Numbered from the stretch's first letter, positions 1 to 8,660 are shown. The stretch is 34,251 nt of DNA from Longimicrobiaceae bacterium (GCA_035696245.1 DASRQW010000431.1:1-34251), one strand, 5' to 3'. Numbers and translations: made by a program. The notes: a model not told the origin generated them from the letters alone.

Positions 1-1
1 G

Positions 2-85
2 GCCGCCGCGGACTCGGCCATCGCATCCGGCGCGGCGGACCCGGTGCACGAGCTGGCGCCCGTCCGCGTCCCCGCGGGCGAGTAG
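2..85 (+). CDS. C-terminal tail of an unidentified gene (partial)
   Basis: Frame 2 is open from the left edge and ends at a TAG at 83-85. It encodes about 27 residues, rich in Ala and Pro, ending in V-P-A-G-E. Codon choice (G or C in third positions) fits the neighbouring genes, so this is probably the end of a real gene that starts outside the window. The visible part is too short to name a family. Confidence 0.4.
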   Translation, partial: AAADSAIASGAADPVHELAPVRVPAGE

Positions 86-362
86 CACCCGCGGCGTCAC
101 GCGCCGAGCATCTCCCGAATCACCGCCGTAGATCGTCGTTCGAGCGGATGGCGCTTTGCGCATCTGCCGTGGGGCGCTAGCCGGAGTGGATCGACGGGCG
201 GCCGTTCATCTACCGAAACCAGTGTGGGCGCGGACTGGAGATGCGCGGCGGGCGGAGGCTTACGCGCTTGCGGAGGCCGCGGCCCGCGACGTGCAATCGA
301 CGCGCGCATCCAGTGCCGGGGCCTGCCCGCGGCACACGAAACGTTCAGACGTGGAGCCTTCC

Positions 363-1529
363 GTGAAGCGACCGCTCTTTCCCGTATTCCGCTCGACCCT
401 GCTGGCCGCCGCGCTGGTCCTGCCGCTCACGGCCGCCGGCTGCGGCGACAAGGGCAACGCCGAGGCGGGCACCCAGAAGGCCGGCGCGGCGAACTCCGCC
501 GGCGGCCCGAACGCCGCGAGCGCGCCCGCCGCGGGTGCCGCGGCCACCAGCCTCTCCGCCCAGGACACGTCCACGCGCACCGTGGGCTCGGTGCTGAAGC
601 TGCCGACGGCGGCGGACAGCGCCAAGGCCGACAGCATCGCCAAGGCCGACAGCGTCAAGCAGCACTACAACTCCGGCGAGGACCCGCGCTTCGCCGCGCA
701 GATGGGGTGGCCGGTGAACGGGCCCAAGCCGCTACCCGGCGCCATCCTGCCGCAGCACCGCATCGTGGCCTACTACGGCAACCCGCTCAGCAAGCGCATG
801 GGCGTGCTGGGCGAGTACGAGAAGAGCGAGATGCTGCGCCGGCTGGACGGCGAGGTCGCCGCCTGGAACCGCGCCGACCCCGCGCACCCGGTGATGCCGG
901 CGCTGCACCTGATCGTGTCGGTGGCGCAGGGCGAGCCGGGCCGCAACGGCAAGTACCGCATCATCATGCGCGACTCGATGATCAACGAGGTGCACAGCTG
1001 GGCCAGGTCGCGCAACGGCGTCTTCTTCATCGACATCCAGACCGGCTGGTCCACGATCCAGGAGATGCTGCCCAGCTTCGAGACGTTCCTCAAGCAGCCC
1101 GACGTGCACCTGGCGGTGGACCCGGAGTTCATGATGGTGGCCGCCCGCGTGCGGCCCGGCGCCAAGATCGGGCAGATGTCGGTGGCCGACATCAACTGGG
1201 TCACGGGCCAGGTGGCGCGCATCGTCCGCGAGAACCACCTGCCGCCCAAGGTGGTGGTGATCCACCGCTTCACGCGCAACATGATCCAGGGCAACACGCG
1301 CGACATCGTGCTGCGCCCCGAGGTGCAGCTGGTGATCAACATGGACGGGTGGGGCGCGCCGTGGCTCAAGCGCGACTCGTACCGCGACTACGTGGTGCGG
1401 CACCCGGTGGAGTACACCGGCTTCAAGATCTTCTACCACAACGACCAGAAGAAGGCCGGCTCGCGCCTGATGACCAAGCAGGAGGTCCTGGCCCTGCACC
1501 CCACCCCGCTGTACATCCAGTACCAGTAG
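363..1529 (+). CDS. Secreted lipoprotein with a conserved domain of unknown function
   Basis: The protein has 388 aa from a GTG start at 363, chosen because a GGAG at 353-356 lies 6 nt upstream and a lipoprotein signal follows directly: K2 and R3, a hydrophobic stretch, then lipobox L-T-A-A-G-C with C27 as the lipidated residue. An Ala/Gly/Ser/Thr-rich linker (about 28-90) precedes a globular domain from about residue 120 to the end. That domain has regular alternation of hydrophobic strands and helices, with segments such as R-I-V-A-Y-Y-G-N-P and L-A-V-D-P-E-F. This resembles TIM-barrel glycosidase-like hypothetical proteins, but I cannot identify a catalytic pair, so no enzyme activity is assigned. 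The gene stands alone and is closed by a strong terminator. An alternative GTG lies 12 nt upstream at 351. Confidence 0.85.
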   Translation: MKRPLFPVFRSTLLAAALVLPLTAAGCGDKGNAEAGTQKAGAANSAGGPNAASAPAAGAAATSLSAQDTSTRTVGSVLKLPTAADSAKADSIAKADSVKQHYNSGEDPRFAAQMGWPVNGPKPLPGAILPQHRIVAYYGNPLSKRMGVLGEYEKSEMLRRLDGEVAAWNRADPAHPVMPALHLIVSVAQGEPGRNGKYRIIMRDSMINEVHSWARSRNGVFFIDIQTGWSTIQEMLPSFETFLKQPDVHLAVDPEFMMVAARVRPGAKIGQMSVADINWVTGQVARIVRENHLPPKVVVIHRFTRNMIQGNTRDIVLRPEVQLVINMDGWGAPWLKRDSYRDYVVRHPVEYTGFKIFYHNDQKKAGSRLMTKQEVLALHPTPLYIQYQ

Positions 1530-1578
1530 CGGCTGGTAATCCGGCCGGCGCGCTACGATCGGCCGATGAAGTAGATGA

Positions 1579-1617
1579 GACGAGGGCCCCGGAGCGGATT
1601 CCGGGGCCCTCGTCTTT
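1579..1617 (+). terminator. Rho-independent terminator after the lipoprotein gene
   Basis: A perfect 15-bp stem (1579-1593 with 1600-1614), a 6-nt loop GCGGAT and a short T-run lie 50 nt after the lipoprotein stop. Strong hairpin, weak U-tract. Confidence 0.9.
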
Positions 1618-1920
1618 CCGGCACGAAGCATCGCCGGCAAGTCCGCGGTCGCGGCATCACGCCTGGCGGGTGAACCCGCGGCGACGGGGCGAAAGCCGCC
1701 GGCGCGGCCTGCTCCCGCACGATCTTCCCGAACCGCACTTCTACGCCATACGTTACTCGGAAGAACGCGGACTCGCCCCGCGCAGTGCACAGCGCGAGTC
1801 GCCAGGGCGTCAGCCGCGGGGAGACAAGCTCGATCCATACCAAGCTCGAACATGGGCCGAGGCCCGCCGTTCCCGGCTGACGGGTGCGGCCAGGCGAGTG
1901 TTACGAGCGAGCGGAGGACC
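1618..1920. other. Convergent intergenic spacer with one palindromic repeat
   Basis: About 300 bases lie between the terminator of the lipoprotein gene and the stop of the minus-strand deacetylase. The only structured element I see is the repeat at 1659-1700. Open frames here lack ribosome sites and recognisable products. Confidence 0.5.
1659..1700 (+). repeat. Dispersed TGAA-loop palindromic repeat, copy A
   Basis: The element has a hairpin GCGGG-TGAA-CCCGC followed by a GGCGACGG-like tail. It shares the lead-in ACGCCTGGCGG and the layout with the copy at 5046-5087, and the hairpin tail with 16551-16600. It lies in a convergent spacer. Confidence 0.55.
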
Positions 1921-2667
1921 TCACACCTGCTCCTCCCGCTCGGGGTGCGTCGGGTCGTCCGGCGCCGGGATGGCGGGGAGGAGCGAGGGCACGATGCCGC
2001 CCGCGGACTCCCAGGCGTCGTAGACCTCGGCGTGGCGCAGGCCGTACGGGGCGCCCGCGGTGGCCAGGCGAGCGGCGATCCACCCCGGCTCGCCGAACCT
2101 GATGCGCTCGTAGTAGAACTGCGCCAGCTCCAGGATCTTGGGCAGGTACGGCTCCACGTCCAGCACCACGGCCGGCAGCGTGGAGTGCGCGCCGCGGTAC
2201 GTGAACACCGGCGCCAGCGCCCGGTGCGGTGCGGCGGGCGCGATCACCTTGGCGATGCGGGCCAGCGTCACCGCGTCGCGGAAGATCTTTCCGCACGCCT
2301 GGTGGTCCGGGTGGCGCATCCCCCGTCCCCACGCGTCGCCCCAGGTGAGCACCGCGTCGGGCTTCACGTCCACGATGAGGCGGGCCACCTCGCGGGCGGC
2401 CTCGGGCGTGGGGGCCAGGCCGGTGTCCGGGAAGTCCATGAAGCGCGTCTCCACGCCCAGGATCTCGCCCGCCTGCCGCCCGTGCTCCACGCGAATGCGC
2501 GCCACCTCGCTCTGCGGGATCGCGCCGAACGCCTCGGTCATCTCGCCCTTGGTGAGCCACACCACCACCACGCGGTCGCCGCGGGCGCGCTGCGCCATGA
2601 TCGCGCCCACCGCGCCCACCTCGTCGTCCGGGTGCGCCAGCCCCACCAGCAGCGTCTGTCCCGCCAT
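1921..2667 (-). CDS. PIG-L/LmbE-family zinc-dependent deacetylase
   Basis: The protein has 248 aa. It begins T-L-L-V-G-L-A followed by the family signature H-P-D-D-E at residues 12-16 (zinc ligands and catalytic Asp). The second family motif, H-P-D-H, is at 119-122. The family hydrolyses N-acetyl groups on sugars such as GlcNAc-inositol, GlcNAc-malate (bacillithiol path, BshB) or antibiotic precursors. Which substrate applies cannot be read from the sequence, and no bacillithiol or mycothiol partner gene is nearby. The ATG at 2667 is preceded by AGGGGAG about 10 nt upstream. The tail is acidic and Pro-rich (residues 230-248). It is transcribed divergently from the SRPBCC gene. Confidence 0.9.
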   Translation of the reverse strand: MAGQTLLVGLAHPDDEVGAVGAIMAQRARGDRVVVVWLTKGEMTEAFGAIPQSEVARIRVEHGRQAGEILGVETRFMDFPDTGLAPTPEAAREVARLIVDVKPDAVLTWGDAWGRGMRHPDHQACGKIFRDAVTLARIAKVIAPAAPHRALAPVFTYRGAHSTLPAVVLDVEPYLPKILELAQFYYERIRFGEPGWIAARLATAGAPYGLRHAEVYDAWESAGGIVPSLLPAIPAPDDPTHPEREEQV

Positions 2668-3102
2668 CTCGCATCTCCCCTGGTCGTCCGGATCGGAGCC
2701 GCGTCCGCGCCTCCCGAGCATCGTCCGCGACCGCGTCGCGGAAGCGGATTGAGATACCGCCATCCGACGCACGCGGGCAAGGACGGGACCGCTGGCGTGC
2801 GATCTCCACCGATGCCTGCGGCTCGTCCCTCGTCGTCGCGGACCTAACCTCGGCCCGGTCCGCATCGCCCTCGCCCGCTCGCCGCAGCGCGTATGAGCCG
2901 ATCTCCATCTATCGAATGACTGGATGCCGTTCCGCGATGCCGGTGAGGTCGGGCGTGCTCCGCGTCGCGCGGATTGATGGAGGCGGACGGCGTGGATACG
3001 TTTAGGAGCGCGCGGCGGACCCGGATCGTTCGCAGCCGCAGGGGAGTGGCGGGACCGGCGGACCTTCCGCCTCGACCCGGCCGCGGACGAGAACGGAAGC
3101 CC
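2668..3102. promoter_or_regulatory. Divergent intergenic region, presumed promoters both ways
   Basis: These 435 bases separate the divergent deacetylase and SRPBCC genes and must carry both promoters. I see the Shine-Dalgarno for each gene at its edge but no convincing -35/-10 pair. Nothing here looks coding. Confidence 0.4.
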
Positions 3103-3561
3103 ATGAAGCTGCACCGGTTCGAGACCTTCCAGCGGCTCCCCGTCTCCCTGGCCGAGGTGTGGGATTTCGCGTCGGACCCGTCCAACCTGGCGCAGATCAC
3201 GCCGCCGTCGCTCGGCTTGAGGGTCACGTCGCCCGCGCAGGGCAAGATGCATCCGGGCATGATCATCACCTACGTCGTGCGCCCGCTGTTCGGCGTGCCG
3301 GTGCGTTGGGTGACCGAGATCACGCACGTGGTGGAGCCGCACCTGTTCGTGGACGAGCAACGCTTCGGACCCTATCGCTTCTGGCACCACCAGCACCACT
3401 TCCGCGAGATCGACGGCGGGGTGGAGATGCGCGACGTGGTGCACTACGCCCTTCCCCGCGGCAGCGGCCCGGCCCGCCGCTGGATGGTGGAGCCGCGCCT
3501 GCGCGAGATCTTCGCCTTCCGCCGCCGCGTGCTGGACGAGAGATACGGCCCGTGGAAGTGA
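3103..3561 (+). CDS. SRPBCC (START-like) ligand-binding domain protein
   Basis: The protein has 152 aa. It opens with the typical SRPBCC strand-helix pattern (F-E-T-F-Q-R-L-P-V-S, then A-E-V-W-D-F-A-S-D-P-S-N-L around residues 12-27) and ends with a long amphipathic C-terminal helix. Such domains bind hydrophobic ligands in a deep cavity, and this subgroup is annotated only as cyclase/dehydrase-like or SRPBCC domain protein. The ATG at 3103 is preceded by GGAAG. The stop falls just before the PrsW-like gene. The ligand is unknown. The match to the fold is good and the function is open. Confidence 0.8.
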   Translation: MKLHRFETFQRLPVSLAEVWDFASDPSNLAQITPPSLGLRVTSPAQGKMHPGMIITYVVRPLFGVPVRWVTEITHVVEPHLFVDEQRFGPYRFWHHQHHFREIDGGVEMRDVVHYALPRGSGPARRWMVEPRLREIFAFRRRVLDERYGPWK

Positions 3562-3737
3562 AGCCAGACGCGCATCTCCCGCCCGCCCCTCCCCCGGACC
3601 TCGCTCCCGGCGCGGCCGAGCCCAGCCACGCCGCTGATCCGGCCTCCACGCATCTCCCGAGTTCCCCCGTGCCCCATCTACCGTCTCCGCCGGCAAGGCC
3701 AGTGGATTCGGGCGACGTGAAGGGCACGGAAGATGGG

Positions 3738-5060
3738 ATGCAGGCGATCGCTTCGGTGGATGCGGCGGACCCCGTTGCCTTGGTGGATTCGCGCGATGCG
3801 CGGGATGGATCGGAGGGCGAAGTCGAGGCGGGGCCGGCGCGGCGGAGTGCTTCGGTGGATGCGTCGGATGCGGCGCCCACGGCTCCGCCGAAGGCGCGGG
3901 GCGGCGCGCGGTGGGTGCTGCTCGGGCCCGCGCTGCTCTGCGGCTCGCTCAGCCTGCTGATGATCGGGAGCGAGGTGGGTGCGCGCTCGTTCGTGCTGGG
4001 GACGGTGCTCGCCGTTCTGCCCGTGCCGTTCTACGTGATGCTCGCGCTCTGGCTGGACCGCTTCGAGGCCGAGCCGCCGGGCGTGCTGGCGCAGACGTTC
4101 CTGTGGGGCGCCGCGGTGGCCGTCTTCATCGCCATGATGATCAACGGCTACGCCGAGAGCACGCTGGAAGCCATCGCCGGCACGCGCGCCTCGGAGGTGC
4201 TAGGCGCGGTCGTCTCGGCCCCGGTGGTCGAGGAGGTGGCGAAGGGCATCGCCCTGCTCTTCCTCTACTTCGAGTTCGACGACGAGTTCGACGGCGTGAT
4301 CGACGGCGTCGTCTACGCCGCCATGGTGGGGCTGGGCTTCGCCATGGTGGAAAACATCCAGTACTACGGCGAGGCGCTGAACGAGGGCACGCAGAGCTCG
4401 CTGGTGACCTTCATGATCCGGGGGATGATGGGCCCCTTCGCCCATCCGTTCTTCACCAGCATGATCGGCATCGGGCTGGGCGTGGCGCGCGAGGGGCCGC
4501 CCGGCGGGCGCCGGTACCTGCCGCCGCTGCTGGGGCTGGTGGCGGCCATCTCGCTGCACGCGCTGTGGAACCTGGCCGCCAGCTTCGACCAGTACTTCGT
4601 GCCCGCGTACCTGCTGGTGATGGTGCCTGCGTTCTTCGGCGTGCTGGCGCTCATCTACGTGTCGCTGCGGCGCGAGAGCGGCGTGATCCGCGACCACCTG
4701 GCGCCGCTGGTGGACGACGGGCTGCTGGACCCGGCCGAGCTGGAGTGCCTGTGCAGGGTCCGCTCGCGCCTGCGCGCCACCACCGACGCCTGGCGCGCGG
4801 GCGGGGCGGAGGGCTGGCGCCTGCGCCGCGAGCTTCACCAGACGGCGAGCGAGCTGGCGTTCCACCGCTGGCGGGTGCGCCGCGGCATCACCCGCGGCCC
4901 CCACGCCGACGCCGCCCGCGAAGCCGCCTACCGCCGCCGCCTCGCCGAGCTGTGCGCCCACCCGTGGCGGGTGCCGGCGCGGGTGGATCGCGGTTATGCG
5001 GACGCGACGGACCTCGCGCAGGGCGACAGTGACGCATCGGCCTCGACGCCTGGCGGCTGA
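3738..5060 (+). CDS. PrsW-family intramembrane metalloprotease
   Basis: The protein has 440 aa and several hydrophobic segments between about 58 and 315. The PrsW catalytic pattern is complete: E-E-x2-K at 165-169, E205 in F-A-M-V-E-N, H236 in A-H-P-F-F and H274 in S-L-H-A-L-W. In Bacillus, PrsW starts site-1 cleavage of an anti-sigma factor; no sigma or anti-sigma gene is visible here, so the substrate is unknown. The first 55 residues are low-complexity Asp/Ala/Ser with repeated S-V-D-A. About 120 cytosolic Arg-rich residues follow the last membrane segment, which is longer than a minimal PrsW. I prefer the ATG at 3738 (GGAAG 5 nt upstream). The frame is open back to a GTG at 3552 that would overlap the SRPBCC stop, but that stretch contains spacer-type GCATCTCCCG motifs. 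Confidence 0.87.
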   Translation: MQAIASVDAADPVALVDSRDARDGSEGEVEAGPARRSASVDASDAAPTAPPKARGGARWVLLGPALLCGSLSLLMIGSEVGARSFVLGTVLAVLPVPFYVMLALWLDRFEAEPPGVLAQTFLWGAAVAVFIAMMINGYAESTLEAIAGTRASEVLGAVVSAPVVEEVAKGIALLFLYFEFDDEFDGVIDGVVYAAMVGLGFAMVENIQYYGEALNEGTQSSLVTFMIRGMMGPFAHPFFTSMIGIGLGVAREGPPGGRRYLPPLLGLVAAISLHALWNLAASFDQYFVPAYLLVMVPAFFGVLALIYVSLRRESGVIRDHLAPLVDDGLLDPAELECLCRVRSRLRATTDAWRAGGAEGWRLRRELHQTASELAFHRWRVRRGITRGPHADAAREAAYRRRLAELCAHPWRVPARVDRGYADATDLAQGDSDASASTPGG

Positions 5061-5087
5061 AGCCGCGGCTACGACGGCACGACGGCC
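5046..5087 (+). repeat. Dispersed TGAA-loop palindromic repeat, copy B
   Basis: The hairpin GCGGCT-GA-AGCCGC (5053-5066) is followed by GGCTACGACGGCACGACGG. The TGA in the hairpin (5058-5060) is the stop codon of the PrsW-like gene, so the element overlaps the gene's last codons. It closely matches the copy at 1659-1700. Confidence 0.55.
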
Positions 5088-5448
5088 ACCTGCGTGGCCT
5101 GCATCTTCGGCATCGTCGCGCTGCTTCGAGCTTCCACATCGACCGCGAATCGCGCGGCGGCGGTTCGTCGTCGGAGTCTCGCCGCGACAGCCTGCGCGCG
5201 TTCTCTGGCGGTCGAGGTGGCCGGCAGGCGCGACCTCCGCCGACAACCTTCCGGACCCGCACGGCATCGCATCTACACGAATGCCGGGCGATCGCCGCAT
5301 CCGCATCTGCCGAGCATCCCGCAAACCACCTAGACCTTGGTGGTGCGCGGAGTTATCTTGCGCTTCCACGACCGTGACCTGCCGCGGCAGGCGCCGATCC
5401 ATGCGGCGCTTTCACCCGCTTCCCCGTCTCCTCCCCGCGCAATTGCCG
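5061..5448. other. Intergenic spacer before the lytic transglycosylase
   Basis: About 390 bases contain the end of repeat copy B and one GCATCTGCCG motif (5303-5312). No gene is supported. The promoter of the transglycosylase gene should lie here but I cannot place it. Confidence 0.4.
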
Positions 5449-8097
5449 ATGTCCCGTTCCACCCTGCAGCCGCTGGCCGCGGCGGCGCTCCTGCTGGCCG
5501 CCACGGGCTGCGGCGGCGGACGTCCCGCCACGGGGCCCACCCCAGCTCCGGCGCCCGCAGCGGGTGCCGAGCAGCTGGGCCGCGAGCCCGCCATCGAGGC
5601 CGCCCGGCCGGTGCCCGTCTCCAGCAGCCTGCTGGGCAGCGCGCACTACGACCTGCCGCTCGAGGCCAACCAGTGGGTCGCCGCCGAGCTGGACTTCCTG
5701 GTCACGCAGCGCCACGAGGTCATCGGGCAGTGGCTGCAGCGGGCGGACTACTACGACCAGTTCGTGCAGGACGTGTTCGGGCGCTACGGCATCCCCAAGG
5801 ACCTGCACCACCTGGCGATGGTGGAGAGCGGCTACACCACGGGCGCACACAGCCGGGCGGGCGCGGTGGGGATGTGGCAGTTCATGGCCGGCACCGCGCG
5901 CGGCATGGGCTTGCGCGTGGACGACGTGGTGGACGAGCGCATGGATCCCGTGCGCGCCACGCACGCCGCCGCGCGCCACCTGCGCGACTTGAACCAGGCG
6001 TTCAACGGCGACTGGGCGCTGGCCGTGGCCGCGTACAACGCGGGCTCGGGCCGCATCAGCCGGGGGCTGCGCAGCTACTCGGTGTCGAACTTCTGGGATC
6101 TTGCGCAGCAGGGGAACCTGGCCGACGAGACCAAGCGCTACGTGCCGCGCCTGTACGCCGTTACCATCATCGCGCACGACCCGGCGCGCTTCGGCTACGC
6201 GGCGCCCGCTGGGCCGGTGCGCCGCTTCGCGTACGACAGCGTTCGCGTAGACGTCGTGACGCCGCTCACCGACCTGGCGGGCATCGGCGGGCTGCCGCTG
6301 GCGGAGCTGGCCACGCTCAACCCGCACCTGGTCCGGGGCCTGGCGCCCGCCGGCTACTGGGTGTGGACGCCCGCGGGCACCGGCGCGGCCACCCAGCAGG
6401 CGTTCCAGTCGTCGGAGTTCCGCCGCAGCGGCGGGGCGGACTTCTACACCGTCCGCCGCGGCGACGACGTGGCGAAGCTGGCGGACCTCGTCGGGATCCC
6501 GGCGGACCGCATCCGGGAGATGAACCCGCGCGTAGTGGTCGGCGGCAGCGTCGCGTCGGGCCAGAAGCTCGCGCTACCCGCCGCCGCCGCGCGCTTCCTG
6601 AGCGCCCGCCCGGTGGAGCGCGTGGCCGTCCGCGACGACAGCACGGCCGACACCGACTCCACCACCGGCCTGGTGCGCCGCCGCGACCGCTCTCAGGCGT
6701 CCGGCTCCGGCAACGCGACGAACGACGACACGGACGCCGCTCCGCGTACCACTCGCACCGCGAACTCCGGCCGCACAGAGCGCACCGACGCGTCGTCGGA
6801 ACGGCCCGCCAGGTCGGAAGATGCGGAGCGGCCGTCGCGCCCCCGCACGTCCGAGCGCACCGGTACGGCAACCCGTACGGGAGATGCGGACCGGCCCGCG
6901 CGCGCGCCGGAGTCTTCGGACGACGAGAAGCCCGTGCGCTCTACCGCATCCACCTCCACCCGCTCCGGCCGCACGGGTGATTCCGAAGCGTCATCGCCGC
7001 GCTCCACGCGCCGGGCGAGCGAGTCGGGCGATGACGGCGGCGCGGCGCCCGCAAAGCCGCGCCGCACGACGGATGGTGAATCGGCCTCGGCGGCGCGCAC
7101 GCGCAGCGGCTCGCGCACCGCATCGGACGATGAAGCGAAGCCGCCGCGCACCTCGTCACGTTCGGCATCTTCCGAGAGCGGTTCGCGGACATCCGCCACG
7201 CGCGAGTACGTGGTGAAGGAAGACGAGACGCTGTTCGCGATCGCGCGGCGGTTCGGGGTGACGGTCACGCAGATCCGCGAGGCGAACGATCTGGGCTCCT
7301 CGTCCGTCCGCCCCGGCCGCAAGCTCCGCATCCCGCGCGCGGCCCGCTCTGACGCGAGCGACGACGACACGCCTGCCCGCGAGCGTTCGTCGGCCGGCAG
7401 CCGCGCCCGGAGCAGCGAATCGTCCAGCACGCGTTCGCGCGGTGGCGAATCTTCGGGTGAGCGGCCCAGGAGCGGCGAATCGTCGAGCGAACGGACGCGG
7501 AGCGAGGGCTCGTCCGCCTCGCGCCCGCCCACGTCGGGCGAGTCGGCGCGGGGGGAAGGTTCGTCGGCCGAGCGGAGCCGCACCCGCGCGTCGGGTGAGT
7601 CGTCGAGCGGCGAAAGCTCGTCGAGCGAGCGGCGCCGGGCGAGCGGGGATGTCGAGCGGAGCAGCGGCGAGCGATCGTCCGCGAGCAAGCCGGGCAGCGA
7701 GCGAGCCGAGCCGAGCCGCGGTGAAGCTGCCCGCAACGCGCGCGTGGCGGGTGAGCGGGCGGCCGAGCGCACCAGCGGCGAAGGCGCGAGCACCCGCACA
7801 CGGCGCACGAACGGCGACGGCGACAGCAAGCCGTCGCGCGAGGGCGAGTCCGCGCGCCGCGAAGGCTCGTCGACCCGAGGCGAGAGCGGGTCCAGCCGCG
7901 AGGGCAGCAGCGCGTCCCGGAGCGAGGGCGGGCGGACGCGCGCGACGGAGCACACGGTGAAGAGCGGCGAGACGCTGTACAGCATCGCGCGGCAGTATTC
8001 GGTGACGGTGGCGGCGCTGCGCGAGGCGAACGACCTGGGCGAGCGCACCTCCATCGCCCCCGGCCGCAAGCTGCGCATCCCCGCGCCCAAGAGCTGA
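5449..8097 (+). CDS. MltD-like lipoprotein lytic transglycosylase with three LysM domains
   Basis: The protein has 882 aa from the ATG at 5449. It has a lipoprotein signal with lipobox A-A-T-G-C (C21) and is probably anchored in the outer membrane facing the periplasm. The SLT domain (about 65-245) carries catalytic Glu126 in M-V-E-S-G-Y, then G-A-V-G-M-W-Q-F and V-A-A-Y-N-A-G-S-G, as in MltD, which cleaves peptidoglycan between MurNAc and GlcNAc. LysM domains, which bind peptidoglycan glycans, lie at about 331-378, 584-632 and 834-882. Two long low-complexity linkers rich in Ser, Arg, Glu, Gly and Asp (about 380-583 and 633-833) separate them; the second is built of S-G-E-S-S-S-E-R-like units. 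An in-frame ATG at 5401 would add 16 residues and make the signal unusually long. Confidence 0.9.
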   Translation: MSRSTLQPLAAAALLLAATGCGGGRPATGPTPAPAPAAGAEQLGREPAIEAARPVPVSSSLLGSAHYDLPLEANQWVAAELDFLVTQRHEVIGQWLQRADYYDQFVQDVFGRYGIPKDLHHLAMVESGYTTGAHSRAGAVGMWQFMAGTARGMGLRVDDVVDERMDPVRATHAAARHLRDLNQAFNGDWALAVAAYNAGSGRISRGLRSYSVSNFWDLAQQGNLADETKRYVPRLYAVTIIAHDPARFGYAAPAGPVRRFAYDSVRVDVVTPLTDLAGIGGLPLAELATLNPHLVRGLAPAGYWVWTPAGTGAATQQAFQSSEFRRSGGADFYTVRRGDDVAKLADLVGIPADRIREMNPRVVVGGSVASGQKLALPAAAARFLSARPVERVAVRDDSTADTDSTTGLVRRRDRSQASGSGNATNDDTDAAPRTTRTANSGRTERTDASSERPARSEDAERPSRPRTSERTGTATRTGDADRPARAPESSDDEKPVRSTASTSTRSGRTGDSEASSPRSTRRASESGDDGGAAPAKPRRTTDGESASAARTRSGSRTASDDEAKPPRTSSRSASSESGSRTSATREYVVKEDETLFAIARRFGVTVTQIREANDLGSSSVRPGRKLRIPRAARSDASDDDTPARERSSAGSRARSSESSSTRSRGGESSGERPRSGESSSERTRSEGSSASRPPTSGESARGEGSSAERSRTRASGESSSGESSSSERRRASGDVERSSGERSSASKPGSERAEPSRGEAARNARVAGERAAERTSGEGASTRTRRTNGDGDSKPSREGESARREGSSTRGESGSSREGSSASRSEGGRTRATEHTVKSGETLYSIARQYSVTVAALREANDLGERTSIAPGRKLRIPAPKS

Positions 8098-8120
8098 GGC
8101 GCGGCTGGCTCTACATGAGA

Positions 8121-8152
8121 AAGCCCCGGTCCACGCAAGCGGATCGGGGCTT
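8121..8152. terminator. Bidirectional terminator between convergent genes
   Basis: A 12-bp stem (8121-8132 with 8141-8152, one G-U pair) with an 8-nt loop sits between the transglycosylase stop and the stop of the minus-strand 62-aa gene. A short pyrimidine tract follows on the plus strand. Confidence 0.8.
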
Positions 8153-8192
8153 CTTCGCATCTTCCGTCACGCCGCCGTGGCAGCGTGCCGGG

Positions 8193-8381
8193 CTATTCGG
8201 TCACGTTCTCCACCTCGTCTTCGGCCAGGCCGACGACCTCGCCGCCCTCGAACTGCACCATGAAGCCGTCGCGGCCCTCCTCGTTGGTGTCGGCGCCCCA
8301 GTGGCCGATGACCTCGCCGACCTTGCCCACGAAGCGCTCGGACTGCTCGTAGTTGGAGCGTACCACGCGAACTCTGTGCAT
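8193..8381 (-). CDS. Small acidic protein of unknown function
   Basis: The protein has 62 aa and starts M-H-R-V-R-V-V-R-S-N-Y. A compact, probably beta-rich segment follows, containing V-G-E-V-I-G-H-W-G-A-D and F-M-V-Q-F-E-G-G-E-V-V-G-L, and the end is acidic. GGGAG lies about 7 nt before the ATG at 8381. The alternation of strand-like segments suggests a small barrel, but I recognise no family. No signal or membrane segment is present. It converges on the transglycosylase gene and shares its terminator. Confidence 0.72.
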   Translation of the reverse strand: MHRVRVVRSNYEQSERFVGKVGEVIGHWGADTNEEGRDGFMVQFEGGEVVGLAEDEVENVTE

Positions 8382-8628
8382 CGCCGTCTCCCTGGTTTGG
8401 TCGTCGTCTGCCCGGCCGCCGCCCACGCATAAGCCGCGCCCCGCGCGCCCGGACGAGGCTGGAGATGCACGGCCGCGCATCGGGAGATGCGTATCGGTCC
8501 GCGCGCTCATCTACCGCGTCTGCCGGCACATCTGCCGATGCGCATCAATCCGGCCCGGCCTCCAGCCAGCGACCTCGAACGAGCAAGCGACGTCGACGGC
8601 TTCGCATCTCCCCGACACCAGAAATGCG

Positions 8629-8660
8629 AAGCCGCCCCGGCTGATGGGCCGGGGCGGCTT
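8629..8660 (-). terminator. Terminator downstream of the CsbD-like gene
   Basis: A perfect 13-bp stem (8629-8641 with 8648-8660) and a 6-nt loop lie 22 nt after the stop of the minus-strand CsbD-like gene. The U-tract is poor. Between here and 8382 I see only GCATCTCCCG-type motifs. Confidence 0.75.

Noticed and set aside
2668-3696. N-terminal extension of the deacetylase on the minus strand
   Set aside because: The frame is open far upstream, but H-P-D-D-E normally lies near the N-terminus, and the ATG at 2667 has a strong ribosome site. The extension is opposite the SRPBCC gene.
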